A DNA stretch of 13,120 nucleotides from Sphingomonadaceae bacterium (GCA_019245455.1 JAFARM010000056.1:1-13120), one strand, 5' to 3'; counted from the first letter of the stretch, positions 1 through 7,621 are shown. A program made the numbers and translations. Notes: generated by a model not told the origin, from the letters alone.

Positions 1-32
1 GACACGCTGGAGGTGTTCGTACAACAATCGGC

Positions 33-716
33 ATGAAAACCCAGCCACTGCCTGCCTACGTCGTTGCGCTTGTCGAGACGATGAATGCAGACCCCCCGCA
101 CGACTGCCCGCGCTGCCCGCGCCTCGTCGCGTATCGGCAGGCGAACCGCGCCGCCCACCCCGACTGGTGGAACGCGCCGGTGCCCGGCTGGGGCGACCCT
201 GAGGCGTGGCTGTGCGTCGTCGGGCTCGCGCCTGGCGTGATGGGAGCCAACCGCACCGGCCGACCGTTCACCGGCGACCATGCCGGCCTGCTGCTCTATG
301 CTACGCTTGAGCAGTTTGGTCTGTCGCGTGGCACCTTCGCCGCGCGGCCCGACGACGGGCTGATGCTCGACGGCGTGTTCATCACCAACGCCGTCCGCTG
401 CGTGCCGCCCGAGAACAAGCCGGTTCCGGCCGAAATCCACGCCTGCCGGCCGTTCCTGGAGGCGCAGCTCGCCGCCCTGTCGCGGCTGCAGGTGGTGCTG
501 GCGCTGGGGGCGATCGCGCACCAGTCGGCGGTCAAGGCGCTCGGTGGCAAGCTTCCCAAGCTGCCCTTCGCCCATGGCGCGGTCCACCGCCTGCCGTCGG
601 GCCTGGTGCTGGTCGATAGCTACCACTGCTCGCGCTACAACACGAACACGGGCAAGCTGACGCCGGCGATGTTCGCTGCGGCGTTCGAGGCGGCGGTGGC
701 GGCGCGGCGGCCGTGA
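33..716 (+). CDS. Uracil-DNA glycosylase, family 5 (UDGb-like)
   Basis: This is a DNA repair enzyme that should remove uracil, and in family 5 often other deaminated bases, from DNA. The 227-aa protein has the paired cysteines that ligate a [4Fe-4S] cluster in family 4/5 UDGs: C25 and C28 in DCPRCPRL, C123 in NAVRCVPP and C138 in HACRPF. The active-site loop GLAPGVMGANRTGRPFTGD (residues 64-82) has the GLAPxxxGxNRTGRxFTGD form typical of family 5, with no Asp or Asn in the GLAP segment. The second active-site motif starts at H198 (HCSRYNTNTGKLT) in place of the common HPSPQN-type sequence. The ATG at 33 gives a normal family N-terminus, but the frame stays open to the left edge, so an upstream start cannot be excluded. 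No good Shine-Dalgarno lies close; a GGAGG at 9-13 is too far away. The stop overlaps the next gene by 4 bp. Confidence 0.9.
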   Translation: MKTQPLPAYVVALVETMNADPPHDCPRCPRLVAYRQANRAAHPDWWNAPVPGWGDPEAWLCVVGLAPGVMGANRTGRPFTGDHAGLLLYATLEQFGLSRGTFAARPDDGLMLDGVFITNAVRCVPPENKPVPAEIHACRPFLEAQLAALSRLQVVLALGAIAHQSAVKALGGKLPKLPFAHGAVHRLPSGLVLVDSYHCSRYNTNTGKLTPAMFAAAFEAAVAARRP

Positions 717-1111
717 CGGCGCCGGCGGACACGGCGCGGAGCGGGGCGCTTGCGCGGCTGCTCGACCGCGGCGGGCTGGCGCTGTCGGCCTTGTGCCTCG
801 TCCACTGCCTCGCGCTGCCCGTGCTGCTGGCGGCGCTGCCGGCGCTGGCCGCGGTGCTCCCCGACCGGCCGTGGGTGCATCCGGCGATCCTCGCCGCCGC
901 CGCTCCGGTGGCGGCAGTCGCGCTCGGCAGCGGCTGGCGGCGGCACCACGACCTGCGACCCCCGTTGCTCGGCCTCGGCGGCGTGGTGCTGCTCGCGGGC
1001 GGCGTGCTCGCCGGCGAGACGGCGGGGGGCACGGCGCTGACCGTCGGCGGCGGCCTCGCGCTGGCGGCGGCGCACGTCGCCAACTGGCGGGGGCTGCACC
1101 GCCACGCCTGA
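713..1111 (+). CDS. MerC-domain small membrane protein
   Basis: This 132-aa inner-membrane protein matches the MerC domain family. It has about four hydrophobic segments (roughly residues 22-48, 57-73, 83-101 and 107-122). The first carries the metal-binding-like pattern C28-x-x-H31-C32 (ALCLVHCLALP). The C-terminus is histidine-containing (AHVANWRGLHRHA), as in other MerC-domain proteins. Classical MerC imports Hg(II), but no merA, merT, merP or merR lies nearby, so mercury transport should not be assumed; chromosomal MerC-domain proteins mostly have unknown roles. The GTG start lies in GTGA, overlapping the glycosylase stop, which suggests translational coupling since no separate ribosome-binding site is visible. 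Confidence 0.8.
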   Translation: MTAPADTARSGALARLLDRGGLALSALCLVHCLALPVLLAALPALAAVLPDRPWVHPAILAAAAPVAAVALGSGWRRHHDLRPPLLGLGGVVLLAGGVLAGETAGGTALTVGGGLALAAAHVANWRGLHRHA

Positions 1112-1158
1112 CCGTTGCCCGCGCTCACCCGAGCCGCTAACCCTATGGTGCAACAGAC

Positions 1159-1163
1159 GGGAG
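1159..1163 (+). promoter_or_regulatory. Shine-Dalgarno that fixes the peptidase start
   Basis: GGGAG lies 5 nt before the ATG at 1169. It supports that codon over the in-frame TTG at 1115 and ATG at 1145, and the protein then begins directly with a signal peptide. Confidence 0.6.
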
Positions 1164-1168
1164 CGGGC

Positions 1169-3256
1169 ATGATCGGGAAGGCACTGGTCGCGATGGCACT
1201 GGCGACGGCGGCGAGCGCGGCAGAGGTTCCAGACCCCTATCTCTGGCTGGAGAGCGTCGACTCGCCCCGCGCCATGGCCTGGGTCGAGGCGCGCAACGCC
1301 TATACCACCCGCAAGCTCGAAGCCGACCCTGCTTATGCCGCGAACTATGCTGCCGCGCTGGCGATCGGCGGAGCCAAGGACCGCATCCCGACGCCCGAGT
1401 TCGTCCACGGCGCAATCTACAACTTCTGGCAGGACGCCGACCACCTGCGCGGCATCTGGCGGACGACGACCCTGGAGGACTATCGCGTCGCGCAGCCCAA
1501 CTGGCGCACGGTCCTCGACATCGACGCGCTCGGCAAGGCCGAGGGCAAGAGCTGGGTGTGGAAGGGCACGACCTGCCTCGAACCCGATCAGCGCCGCTGC
1601 CTCGTCGCCTTGTCCGACGGCGGCGAGGACGCGATCACGGTGCGCGAGTTCGACGTCGTCACCGGCCGGTTCGTCGACGGCGGCTTCACCCTGCCGCACG
1701 GCAAGCAGGAGGTCGCCTGGGAGGACGCCGACCACATCCTCGTCGCCCGCGAATGGACGCCGGGCGAGCTGACGACCTCGGGCTACGCCTATGTCGTCAA
1801 GCGGGTCACCCGCGGCCAGCCACTCTCCGCTGCGGTCGAGGTGTTCCGCGGCGACAAGGCCGACACGCTGGTCAGTCCGGCGACCTATGTCGATGGCGAC
1901 GGGCGGCGGCTGACGCTCATCACCCGCGCCCGCGACTTCTTCCACTTCGAGTATGACCTGGTCGACGCGAAGGGCACGCGCCGTCTGGCCCTGCCGCTGA
2001 AATCGACGCCGGTCGGCCTCGTCGCCGGGCGGGTCGTCGTCCGGCTCGACGAGGCGTGGAGCGCGGGCGGTGCGAACCTGCCGTCGGGCGCGCTGGCGGC
2101 GGTCGATCTTGCCGCGGCGATGCGCGATCCCGCCGCGCTGGCCCCGTCGCTCGTCTGGGCCCCGGGTCCGCGCGACGCGCTGGAGGACGCCGCGACGACC
2201 AGGGACCGCCTGCTCGTCAGCACCCTCGACAACGTCCGCGGCCGGGCGTGGAGCTTCGCACCGACGGCGAACGGGTGGCGCAAGACGCCGCTGCCGGTCG
2301 CCGACAACATGGCGATCCGGCTCGGTGACACCGATCGCCGGATGGATCGCGCTTTCCTCACGGTCAGCGGCTTCCTGACGCCGCCGACGCTGTCGCTGGT
2401 CGACACCGCAGCCGGCACGCTCACGGCGGTCAAGTCGCTCCCCGCCAAGTTCGACGCGAGCGGCGCGATCGTCGAGCAGCACGAGGCGGTGTCGAGCGAC
2501 GGGACCAGGATCCCCTACTTCATCGTCCACCGCCGCGACCTCAAGCTCGACGGGCAGACGCCGACGCTGCTGACTGCCTACGGCGGCTTCCAGGTCAGCC
2601 GCACGCCCGACTATTCCGCGACGACCGGCAAGCTGTGGATCGAGAAGGGCGGCGCGCTGGTCCTCGCCAACATCCGCGGCGGCGGCGAGTTCGGCCCGGC
2701 GTGGCACGAGGCGGGGCTCGGCGTGAAGCGGCAGATCATCTACGACGACTTCGCCGCGGTCGGCCGCGACCTGATCGCGCGAAAGATCACCTCGCCGCGC
2801 CGGCTGGGCATCGAGGGCGGGTCGAACGGCGGGCTGCTGATGGGCGTCCAGTTCACCCAGCACCCCGAGCTGTGGCACGCGGTCATCATCGACGTGCCCC
2901 TGCTCGACATGATCCGCATTGGCAAGATCGCCGCCGGCGCGTCGTGGGCGGGCGAGTATGGCGATGTCGACACCGACCCTGTCGTCCGCGCCTTCTGGGA
3001 GAAGACCTCGCCCTACCAGAACCTCAAGGCGGGCGTCGCCTATCCCGAGCCGTTCATCTTCACGACGACCAAGGACGACCGCGTCGGGCCGCAGCACGCG
3101 CGCAAGTTCGCCGCGCGGCTCGAGGAGCTGGGCTACCACTTCTACTTCTACGAGAACACAGAAGGCGGCCACGGCGCGGGGGCCGACCTCAAGCAGGCGG
3201 CGCGGACGACGGCGCTGGAGATGACCTACCTGCAGGCGGAGCTGATGGACCGCTGA
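1169..3256 (+). CDS. Exported prolyl oligopeptidase-family serine peptidase (S9A)
   Basis: This is a serine peptidase of the prolyl oligopeptidase family, expected in the periplasm, where it would cut short peptides after proline or a related residue. From the ATG at 1169 it is 695 aa, close to the usual ~700. Residues 1-18 form a signal peptide (hydrophobic core, then AASAA, cleavage near residue 17-18). Next come the typical PDPYLWLE start and a long beta-propeller region, then an alpha/beta-hydrolase domain from about residue 430. The catalytic triad is visible: S552 in GIEGGSNGGLL, the Asp pair 636-637 in TKDDRVGP, and H668 in TEGGHGAG, with spacing like that of animal prolyl oligopeptidase. 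YGGF and NIRGGGEFG are also family hallmarks. The substrate cannot be told from sequence. The coding region ends inside a hairpin that faces the convergent PEP-CTERM gene. Confidence 0.92.
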   Translation: MIGKALVAMALATAASAAEVPDPYLWLESVDSPRAMAWVEARNAYTTRKLEADPAYAANYAAALAIGGAKDRIPTPEFVHGAIYNFWQDADHLRGIWRTTTLEDYRVAQPNWRTVLDIDALGKAEGKSWVWKGTTCLEPDQRRCLVALSDGGEDAITVREFDVVTGRFVDGGFTLPHGKQEVAWEDADHILVAREWTPGELTTSGYAYVVKRVTRGQPLSAAVEVFRGDKADTLVSPATYVDGDGRRLTLITRARDFFHFEYDLVDAKGTRRLALPLKSTPVGLVAGRVVVRLDEAWSAGGANLPSGALAAVDLAAAMRDPAALAPSLVWAPGPRDALEDAATTRDRLLVSTLDNVRGRAWSFAPTANGWRKTPLPVADNMAIRLGDTDRRMDRAFLTVSGFLTPPTLSLVDTAAGTLTAVKSLPAKFDASGAIVEQHEAVSSDGTRIPYFIVHRRDLKLDGQTPTLLTAYGGFQVSRTPDYSATTGKLWIEKGGALVLANIRGGGEFGPAWHEAGLGVKRQIIYDDFAAVGRDLIARKITSPRRLGIEGGSNGGLLMGVQFTQHPELWHAVIIDVPLLDMIRIGKIAAGASWAGEYGDVDTDPVVRAFWEKTSPYQNLKAGVAYPEPFIFTTTKDDRVGPQHARKFAARLEELGYHFYFYENTEGGHGAGADLKQAARTTALEMTYLQAELMDR

Positions 3257-3269
3257 CCGGCCATCAGCT
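3240..3269. terminator. Hairpin between convergent genes, possible bidirectional terminator
   Basis: AGCTGATGG at 3240-3248 pairs perfectly with CCATCAGCT at 3261-3269. Inside, CCG (3250-3252) pairs with CGG (3258-3260), leaving a bulged A and a 5-nt loop. The stem includes the peptidase stop codon. No T-run follows on either side, so it could be a weak or Rho-assisted terminator or an mRNA-end stabiliser for both convergent genes. Confidence 0.5.
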
Positions 3270-3276
3270 GGCCCGA

Positions 3277-4275
3277 TCAAGCGGCGACGACGCGTGTCCG
3301 TGTTCGCCGCGCGGCGCCGCCGACCGCGGCGAAGCCGGCGAGCAGCAGCGTCCATGCCGCCGGCTCGGGTACCGCGCCACCGCCGTTCCCCGGCACGATG
3401 CTGCTGCCGACGTTGAGCGTGTAGAGCGGTGAGTTGAACAGCGGGTTGAGCGTGATTGTCGGATCGACGAACGCCGATGCCGTGCCGTCGATGCCGCTGA
3501 TCCCCGTCGCCCCGGCGTGGACATCGCTGCCGAGCACGACCGCGCCGTAGATGCTGTGGCGGTTGCCATCGGCGAATAGCGTGCCGGCCGCGAAGTTGAG
3601 GTCGAGCGTGTAGGTGCCGCTGCCACAGCCTGCGCCAGTCGAGTCGAAATAGCCGCTGCGGTCGCAGATCAGGCCCCACGTCTTGTTGAGCGCGGGAGGG
3701 AGCGGGAACAGATAGCCGTTGTTCCCGGTCGAGGCGCTGGCGATGGCATAGGCCTGCCCGGTCGTCGCCAGCGCATAGCTGCCCGAAATCTTCGCGATCG
3801 CGCCGCTGGTGCTGAGGTACGGCAGTAGCGCAGCGAAGGCAGTGGCACTGCTCGCGTGCAGCTCGACGATATAGCTGGTGGCGAGCGACGCGCTCGCCGA
3901 ATAGTTGGTGTAGGCCGATGCCGACACCCGTGACGTCGCCTCCGGCATCAGCGTGCCCCGCAGCGTCGCGGACGAACCGGCGAACCCGCGCGTCAGCGTG
4001 CCGTCGCCGCCGATCGGGCGGAAGGCGCCGCCGCCGAAGTAGGTCCAGCTGTCGCCACGGACATAGCCCTCCTCGGTGTCGCCATAAGGGTCGCTGTAGA
4101 CGCGATAGGTCCCCGACTTCTGTGTGGTGGGCGGCAGTGTCGGCACCGGCGGTGGCCCCGGCGGTGCGCCGCAGCCATCGGGGCTGGTCTCGCAATCGCT
4201 GCCGGCACTGGACAGCGCCACCGCCGGCGTCGCCGCCACGGCCGCGAGTAACGCTGCAATGATCGCGGTTCGCAT
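3277..4275 (-). CDS. PEP-CTERM sorting domain protein (exported, unknown function)
   Basis: This is a 332-aa exported protein of the PEP-CTERM class. Such proteins are handled by an exosortase (EpsH/XrtA type) and end up at the cell surface or in exopolysaccharide. The N-terminus is a signal peptide (MRTAIIAALLAAVAATPAVA, cleavage near residue 20). After it come C28 and C35 and a proline-rich stretch (residues 37-50), then a Ser/Ala/Gly/Thr-rich body with a second cysteine pair, C204 and C217. The tail is VPEPAAWTLLLAGFAAVGGAARR: PEP at 303-305, W308, a membrane helix to about 322, then the Arg cluster. The body matches no domain I recognise. The start has a strong AGGAGG 6 nt upstream. No exosortase or polysaccharide genes are in the window. 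It is divergent from a two-component system. Confidence 0.88.
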   Translation of the reverse strand: MRTAIIAALLAAVAATPAVALSSAGSDCETSPDGCGAPPGPPPVPTLPPTTQKSGTYRVYSDPYGDTEEGYVRGDSWTYFGGGAFRPIGGDGTLTRGFAGSSATLRGTLMPEATSRVSASAYTNYSASASLATSYIVELHASSATAFAALLPYLSTSGAIAKISGSYALATTGQAYAIASASTGNNGYLFPLPPALNKTWGLICDRSGYFDSTGAGCGSGTYTLDLNFAAGTLFADGNRHSIYGAVVLGSDVHAGATGISGIDGTASAFVDPTITLNPLFNSPLYTLNVGSSIVPGNGGGAVPEPAAWTLLLAGFAAVGGAARRTRTRVVAA

Positions 4276-4452
4276 CTTCTGCCTCCTGTCGTCCCCTGGC
4301 GTGCCGCCGATGGGCCGTTCGGCGGTCGCCGTCGATTGCCTAAAGAGGCAGGTCGATGCGCGGCTGGATCGCTGTTAAGGATCGGCCTGCGGCCGGGGGC
4401 AACGGCGCGCGCCGCGGCCGGCCGCGCCGGTCGCCGTTCAGGGGGTTGAACG
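4276..4452. promoter_or_regulatory. Divergent promoter region with palindrome and GC-rich hairpin
   Basis: This 177-bp region should carry promoters for both the PEP-CTERM gene and the two-component operon. It contains the inverted repeat TGCCT-AAAG-AGGCA at 4337-4350, a plausible operator, in the least GC-rich stretch. Closer to the regulator gene, CGGCGCG (4403-4409) can pair with CGCGCCG (4423-4429) in the 5' leader. AGGGGG (4440-4445) is the likely ribosome-binding site of the regulator, 7 nt before its ATG. No convincing -35/-10 pair was identified. Confidence 0.4.
4282..4287 (-). promoter_or_regulatory. Strong Shine-Dalgarno of the PEP-CTERM gene
   Basis: AGGAGG on the minus strand lies 6 nt before the ATG at 4275. 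It is among the strongest ribosome-binding sites in the window and settles the start. Confidence 0.7.
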
Positions 4453-5034
4453 ATGCGACTGCTGCTGATCGACGACCATCCGCTGTTCGTCGACGGCTTT
4501 GCGACGATGGTTGCTGCCGCCCGCGGCTGGCACTGCGCCGCCGCCCACAGCGCGACCGAGGGATGCGCGCGCCTCGCCGATGGCTTCGACCTCGCGCTCG
4601 TTGACCTTGAGCTGCCCGACCGGGACGGGTTCGCGACCCTGGCCGACCTCGCCGCGATCGACCCGGCGCTGCCGCGCATCGTCATCTCGGGCCGCGCCGA
4701 CGCCGCCGCACGGATGCGGGTGCGCGCCGCGGGGGCCAGCGGCTTCATCGTCAAGAGCTTGCCGCCGGCGCAGATGCTGGCGATCATCGACGATGTCGCC
4801 GCCGGCCGCTGCGGCTTCGGCGAGACCGCCACCGCTGTCCCGTCCCTGTCGCCGCGACAGCTCGACGTGCTCGCCCTGCTGGCCGAGGGCCATGCCAACA
4901 AGGAGATCCGCTTCCGCCTCGGCATCGCCGAGCGCACCGTCCGCGCCCACCTGACCGAGCTGTTCGCGGCGCTGGGCGTCAGCACGCGGGTCAACGCCAT
5001 CCTCCGCGCACGCGAGATCGGGCTGATCCGGTGA
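4453..5034 (+). CDS. NarL/LuxR-type response regulator
   Basis: This is a 193-aa DNA-binding response regulator. The receiver domain (about residues 1-118) has the acidic pair D7-D8, the phospho-acceptor D51 in LALVDLELPDRDG, S79 in VISG at the switch position and K101 in FIVKSL. After a short linker, residues 131-193 form a LuxR/NarL helix-turn-helix: LSPRQLDVLALLAEGHANKEI, then RTVRAHLTELFAALGVSTR. It should be phosphorylated by a partner kinase and then bind DNA as a dimer. The cognate kinase is almost certainly the next gene, whose GTG start overlaps this stop by 4 bp. The divergent PEP-CTERM gene is a natural candidate target, but that is inference from position only. It lacks the sigma-54 domain of PrsR, so it is not the known PEP-CTERM regulator. 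Confidence 0.93.
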   Translation: MRLLLIDDHPLFVDGFATMVAAARGWHCAAAHSATEGCARLADGFDLALVDLELPDRDGFATLADLAAIDPALPRIVISGRADAAARMRVRAAGASGFIVKSLPPAQMLAIIDDVAAGRCGFGETATAVPSLSPRQLDVLALLAEGHANKEIRFRLGIAERTVRAHLTELFAALGVSTRVNAILRAREIGLIR

Positions 5035-6758
5035 GCGCCACGCGCGCCAACGCCGACCGCGTCCATACCGAGCTGATCGACACCCAGTACCGCCAGGCGC
5101 GCAACAACATCGTCGTCGAGAACGCCTGCCTGGCGTTCATGGTCGCGACCGCGCTGCTCCACGCAGATTGGCGGATCGTCGCGGGCTGGGCGGCGATCGA
5201 GGTCGGGACGCAGGTCTACCGTCACTTCCGAATGCTGCGCCGCTATGCCGCCGGCATCCCGGCGGTGAACTTCGCCGCCTACTGGTCGCGCCACCACGCC
5301 ATCTACCAGACGACGCTGGGCCTGATCTGGGGCCTGACAATCTGGCTGTTCGCCAGCGCCGATGACCCGATCGCCGTCGCGGAATCGGTGTGCGTCATCA
5401 TCATCCTGACCGCCGGCGCGGTGCCCGGCCAGTCGTACAACCCGCCGGCGCTGTACGGCTATCTCGTCACGACCTATGTGCCGACCGTCGTCCGCCTGCT
5501 GACCTTTCCCGGCCTCGATTACCACCTGTTCGGCGTCCTGCTGGCGGCGTTCGCCGGAGCGCTGGTGCTGATGTGCCGGCTGCAGGCGGAAAGCTTCGCC
5601 GCGGGGGTACGCATCCGCTTCGAGAATGTCGAACTGGTCGAGGCGCTGCGCGCGCAAACGGCGACAGCCGAGGCGGCGAGCCTTGCCAAGTCCCAGTTCC
5701 TCGCCGCCGCCAGCCACGACCTCAGGCAGCCGCTCTATGCCCTCGGCCTGTTCTCGGGCACGCTGGCGACGCTCGACCTGCCGGCCGATGCGCGGACGAT
5801 CGTCGGCCATGTCCGGACCAACATCGACGCGCTGGAGAGCCTGTTCAGTGGCTTGCTCGACATCTCGCGGCTGGAGGCGGGCGTGGTCGCACCGAAGCTC
5901 GAGCCGATCGCCACCGATGCCCTGTTCGAACGGCTCGACCAGTATCTTCGCCCGATCGCCGCGGAGGCGGGCCTGACATTGCGCTACCGTTCCGATGGCT
6001 CGGCGATCCTCAGCGATCCGGTGCTGATCGAGCAGATCCTTCTCAACCTTGGCACCAATGCGCTGCGCAACACGATGCGGGGCGGCGTGCTGATCGCCGC
6101 CCGCCGCCGCGACAATATCGTCGGGCTGGAGGTGTGGGACACCGGCGTCGGTATCGCGCCCGACGACCTTGCACGCATCTTCGACGACTTCATCCAGGTT
6201 GGCAATCCTGAGCGCAACCGGCGCAAGGGCATGGGGCTCGGCCTCGCCATCGCGCGGCGCAGCGCCCGCCTGCTGGGCACGCGCATCGAGGTCGCCTCGC
6301 GCGTCGGCCGTGGATCGATGTTCCGGCTGGCGCAGCCCGCCGCCGCCGCGCCGCCGCCGCCGGCGGCCGCCGAGACGGTCGATCCGATCGCCGGGCTGCG
6401 CGTCCTTGTCATCGACGACGATCCCGACGTGCGCGAGGCGATCGCGCTGCTCCTCGGCCACTGGGGGGTCGTCGCCGACGTCGCCGGCGATGCCGACGCG
6501 GCGCTGGCGCGGATCGCCACCGGACCGCGCCATGCCATGGTCCTGACCGATTATCGCCTGCCCGGCGCGGTCGACGGCCTTGGTCTGGTCGCCGCCCTGC
6601 GGCAGGCGGCGGGATGGCCGCTTCCCGCCTGCGTCGTCACCGGCGACCTCGACCCGGCGATCATCGCCGCGGCCGCGGCGTGCGGCATCCCGCTGCTCCA
6701 CAAGCCGGTGCAGCCGGCGCGGCTCCGCGCGCTGATCGCCCACGTCGCCCGCGCCTAG
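5031..6758 (+). CDS. Membrane-bound hybrid sensor histidine kinase
   Basis: This is a 575-aa hybrid kinase. The N-terminal 185 residues are a membrane sensor region with about five or six hydrophobic segments (around residues 32-62, 92-109, 114-132, 139-157 and 164-182) and no recognisable periplasmic domain. A short helical stretch leads to the HisKA domain with phospho-acceptor H229 in ASHDLRQPLYAL, the variant H-box found in a subgroup of hybrid kinases. The ATPase domain shows the N-box (LLNLGTNALRNT, N343), G1 (DTGVGI, 370-375) and G2 (GMGLGLAI, 400-407). After an Ala/Pro linker (437-447), a C-terminal receiver domain has acidic residues 462-464, D507 in VLTDYRLPG, T537 and K558. The GTG start sits in GTGA, coupling it to the response regulator. 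No Hpt domain is encoded in the window. The signal sensed is unknown. Confidence 0.93.
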   Translation: MSATRANADRVHTELIDTQYRQARNNIVVENACLAFMVATALLHADWRIVAGWAAIEVGTQVYRHFRMLRRYAAGIPAVNFAAYWSRHHAIYQTTLGLIWGLTIWLFASADDPIAVAESVCVIIILTAGAVPGQSYNPPALYGYLVTTYVPTVVRLLTFPGLDYHLFGVLLAAFAGALVLMCRLQAESFAAGVRIRFENVELVEALRAQTATAEAASLAKSQFLAAASHDLRQPLYALGLFSGTLATLDLPADARTIVGHVRTNIDALESLFSGLLDISRLEAGVVAPKLEPIATDALFERLDQYLRPIAAEAGLTLRYRSDGSAILSDPVLIEQILLNLGTNALRNTMRGGVLIAARRRDNIVGLEVWDTGVGIAPDDLARIFDDFIQVGNPERNRRKGMGLGLAIARRSARLLGTRIEVASRVGRGSMFRLAQPAAAAPPPPAAAETVDPIAGLRVLVIDDDPDVREAIALLLGHWGVVADVAGDADAALARIATGPRHAMVLTDYRLPGAVDGLGLVAALRQAAGWPLPACVVTGDLDPAIIAAAAACGIPLLHKPVQPARLRALIAHVARA

Positions 6759-7621
6759 CGCCGGCCCCCCAGCCTGAGCCTCCCGTCGTCGGGCGCGATC
6801 GACCCGTCGCCGAGGAGGTGGTCGGCGTAGCAGACGCCCGAATAATGCCAGTGCGCGCCGTGACCCCTGGCGTAGCTCGCGACGTCGCGGGCGTGGAGCG
6901 CGGCCGGCGTGCGGCCGTGGTTGGCGGGATCGGTCATGTCCCAGCCGATATTGCCGGCGAGCGGGTCGCAGACGATGGTCGCCGGCCGCACCCAGCGGCT
7001 TCCGTCCCAGACGTGATAGGGGCCACCGTTCCACAGGCAGACCGCCTCGCGCGTCGCCTGTGCCGGCGTGAAGTGCCGTCCGCCCTGCCCCAGCCGGTGG
7101 CCGGCCGCGGCGCGCTTCTGCCGGAACAGGGCGAGTCCCGCGTCAAGGTTGGCGCGCCAGTCCCACGTCTGAGCGACCGTCGGCGGTGGATTGGTCAGCT
7201 GACACAGGCCGACGCCGCCGTCGAACGAGACGATCGGCACGCCGTCGGCGGCGAAGTGGCGGCAACGGCTTTCGTGCGCGACGATCCGATCGAACCCCGC
7301 CGCGTCGGGCTTGCCGGCGAGATAGGCGGCGACCTGCTCCGTCGTCGGGTTGCTGCCGCGCAGTTCGACCGTGCCCTCGCACCGCGCCGAGCCGGCGGCG
7401 ACGCGGACGGTCAGCGTCCCGCCACCGCAGCCGATCGCCGCCCGCGCATCCCAGCGGCCGTCGGCGGTCGCCGCCGTGCCCGACGCGACATGGTCGCGCC
7501 AAGCGAGGCGCCAGTCCCACGCGTGCGGCCCGCGCGCGTCGGTGGCGAAGGGCAACGGCGGCAGGTCCCCCGACGGCGCGATGCGAACGACGCCGCCGCT
7601 TCCGGGCAGCGTCAGCTTCAT
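6755..7621 (-). CDS. Lysozyme-like / lytic transglycosylase-like protein
   Basis: This 288-aa protein has the landmarks of a lysozyme-fold (SLT-like) domain in the right order: candidate catalytic E117 in RIVAHESRCRHF, then GGVGLCQLTNP (135-145, matching the GxGxMQ-type turn), NLDAGLALF (158-166), and LWNGGPYHVW (197-206, matching the AYNAGP-type motif). It may therefore cut peptidoglycan or another glycan, though assignment rests on motifs. The first 90 residues look like a small beta-rich domain (WDWRLAW, GTLTVRVAAG, CEGTVELRG), followed by NPTTEQVAAYL. There is no signal peptide, which is unusual for such an enzyme. It is cysteine-rich (C65, C81, C120, C140, C195, C218, C264), which suits an extracytoplasmic location. 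The ATG lies in ATGA, overlapping the terC stop. Its stop overlaps the stop of the convergent kinase. Confidence 0.65.
   Translation of the reverse strand: MKLTLPGSGGVVRIAPSGDLPPLPFATDARGPHAWDWRLAWRDHVASGTAATADGRWDARAAIGCGGGTLTVRVAAGSARCEGTVELRGSNPTTEQVAAYLAGKPDAAGFDRIVAHESRCRHFAADGVPIVSFDGGVGLCQLTNPPPTVAQTWDWRANLDAGLALFRQKRAAAGHRLGQGGRHFTPAQATREAVCLWNGGPYHVWDGSRWVRPATIVCDPLAGNIGWDMTDPANHGRTPAALHARDVASYARGHGAHWHYSGVCYADHLLGDGSIAPDDGRLRLGGRR

Noticed and set aside
713..1111. Mercury resistance operon
   Set aside because: Only a MerC-like gene is present; no reductase, MerT, MerP or MerR.
1115..1168. Earlier in-frame starts (TTG 1115, ATG 1145) for the peptidase
   Set aside because: They would put 8-18 polar residues before the signal peptide, and the GGGAG site fits the ATG at 1169.
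635..4195. Very long open frame on the minus strand (over 1,100 codons), opposite the glycosylase, MerC and peptidase genes
   Set aside because: It is antisense to recognised genes, is Arg/Ala/Asp-rich without domains, and arises because stops are rare in GC-rich codon-biased DNA.
3277..6758. Exosortase / PrsK-PrsR locus
   Set aside because: No exosortase gene is present, and the regulator has a LuxR-type, not a sigma-54-interacting, output domain.
3993..7034. Second very long minus-strand open frame opposite the two-component genes
   Set aside because: Same reason: it lies opposite two clearly recognised proteins and has low-complexity composition.
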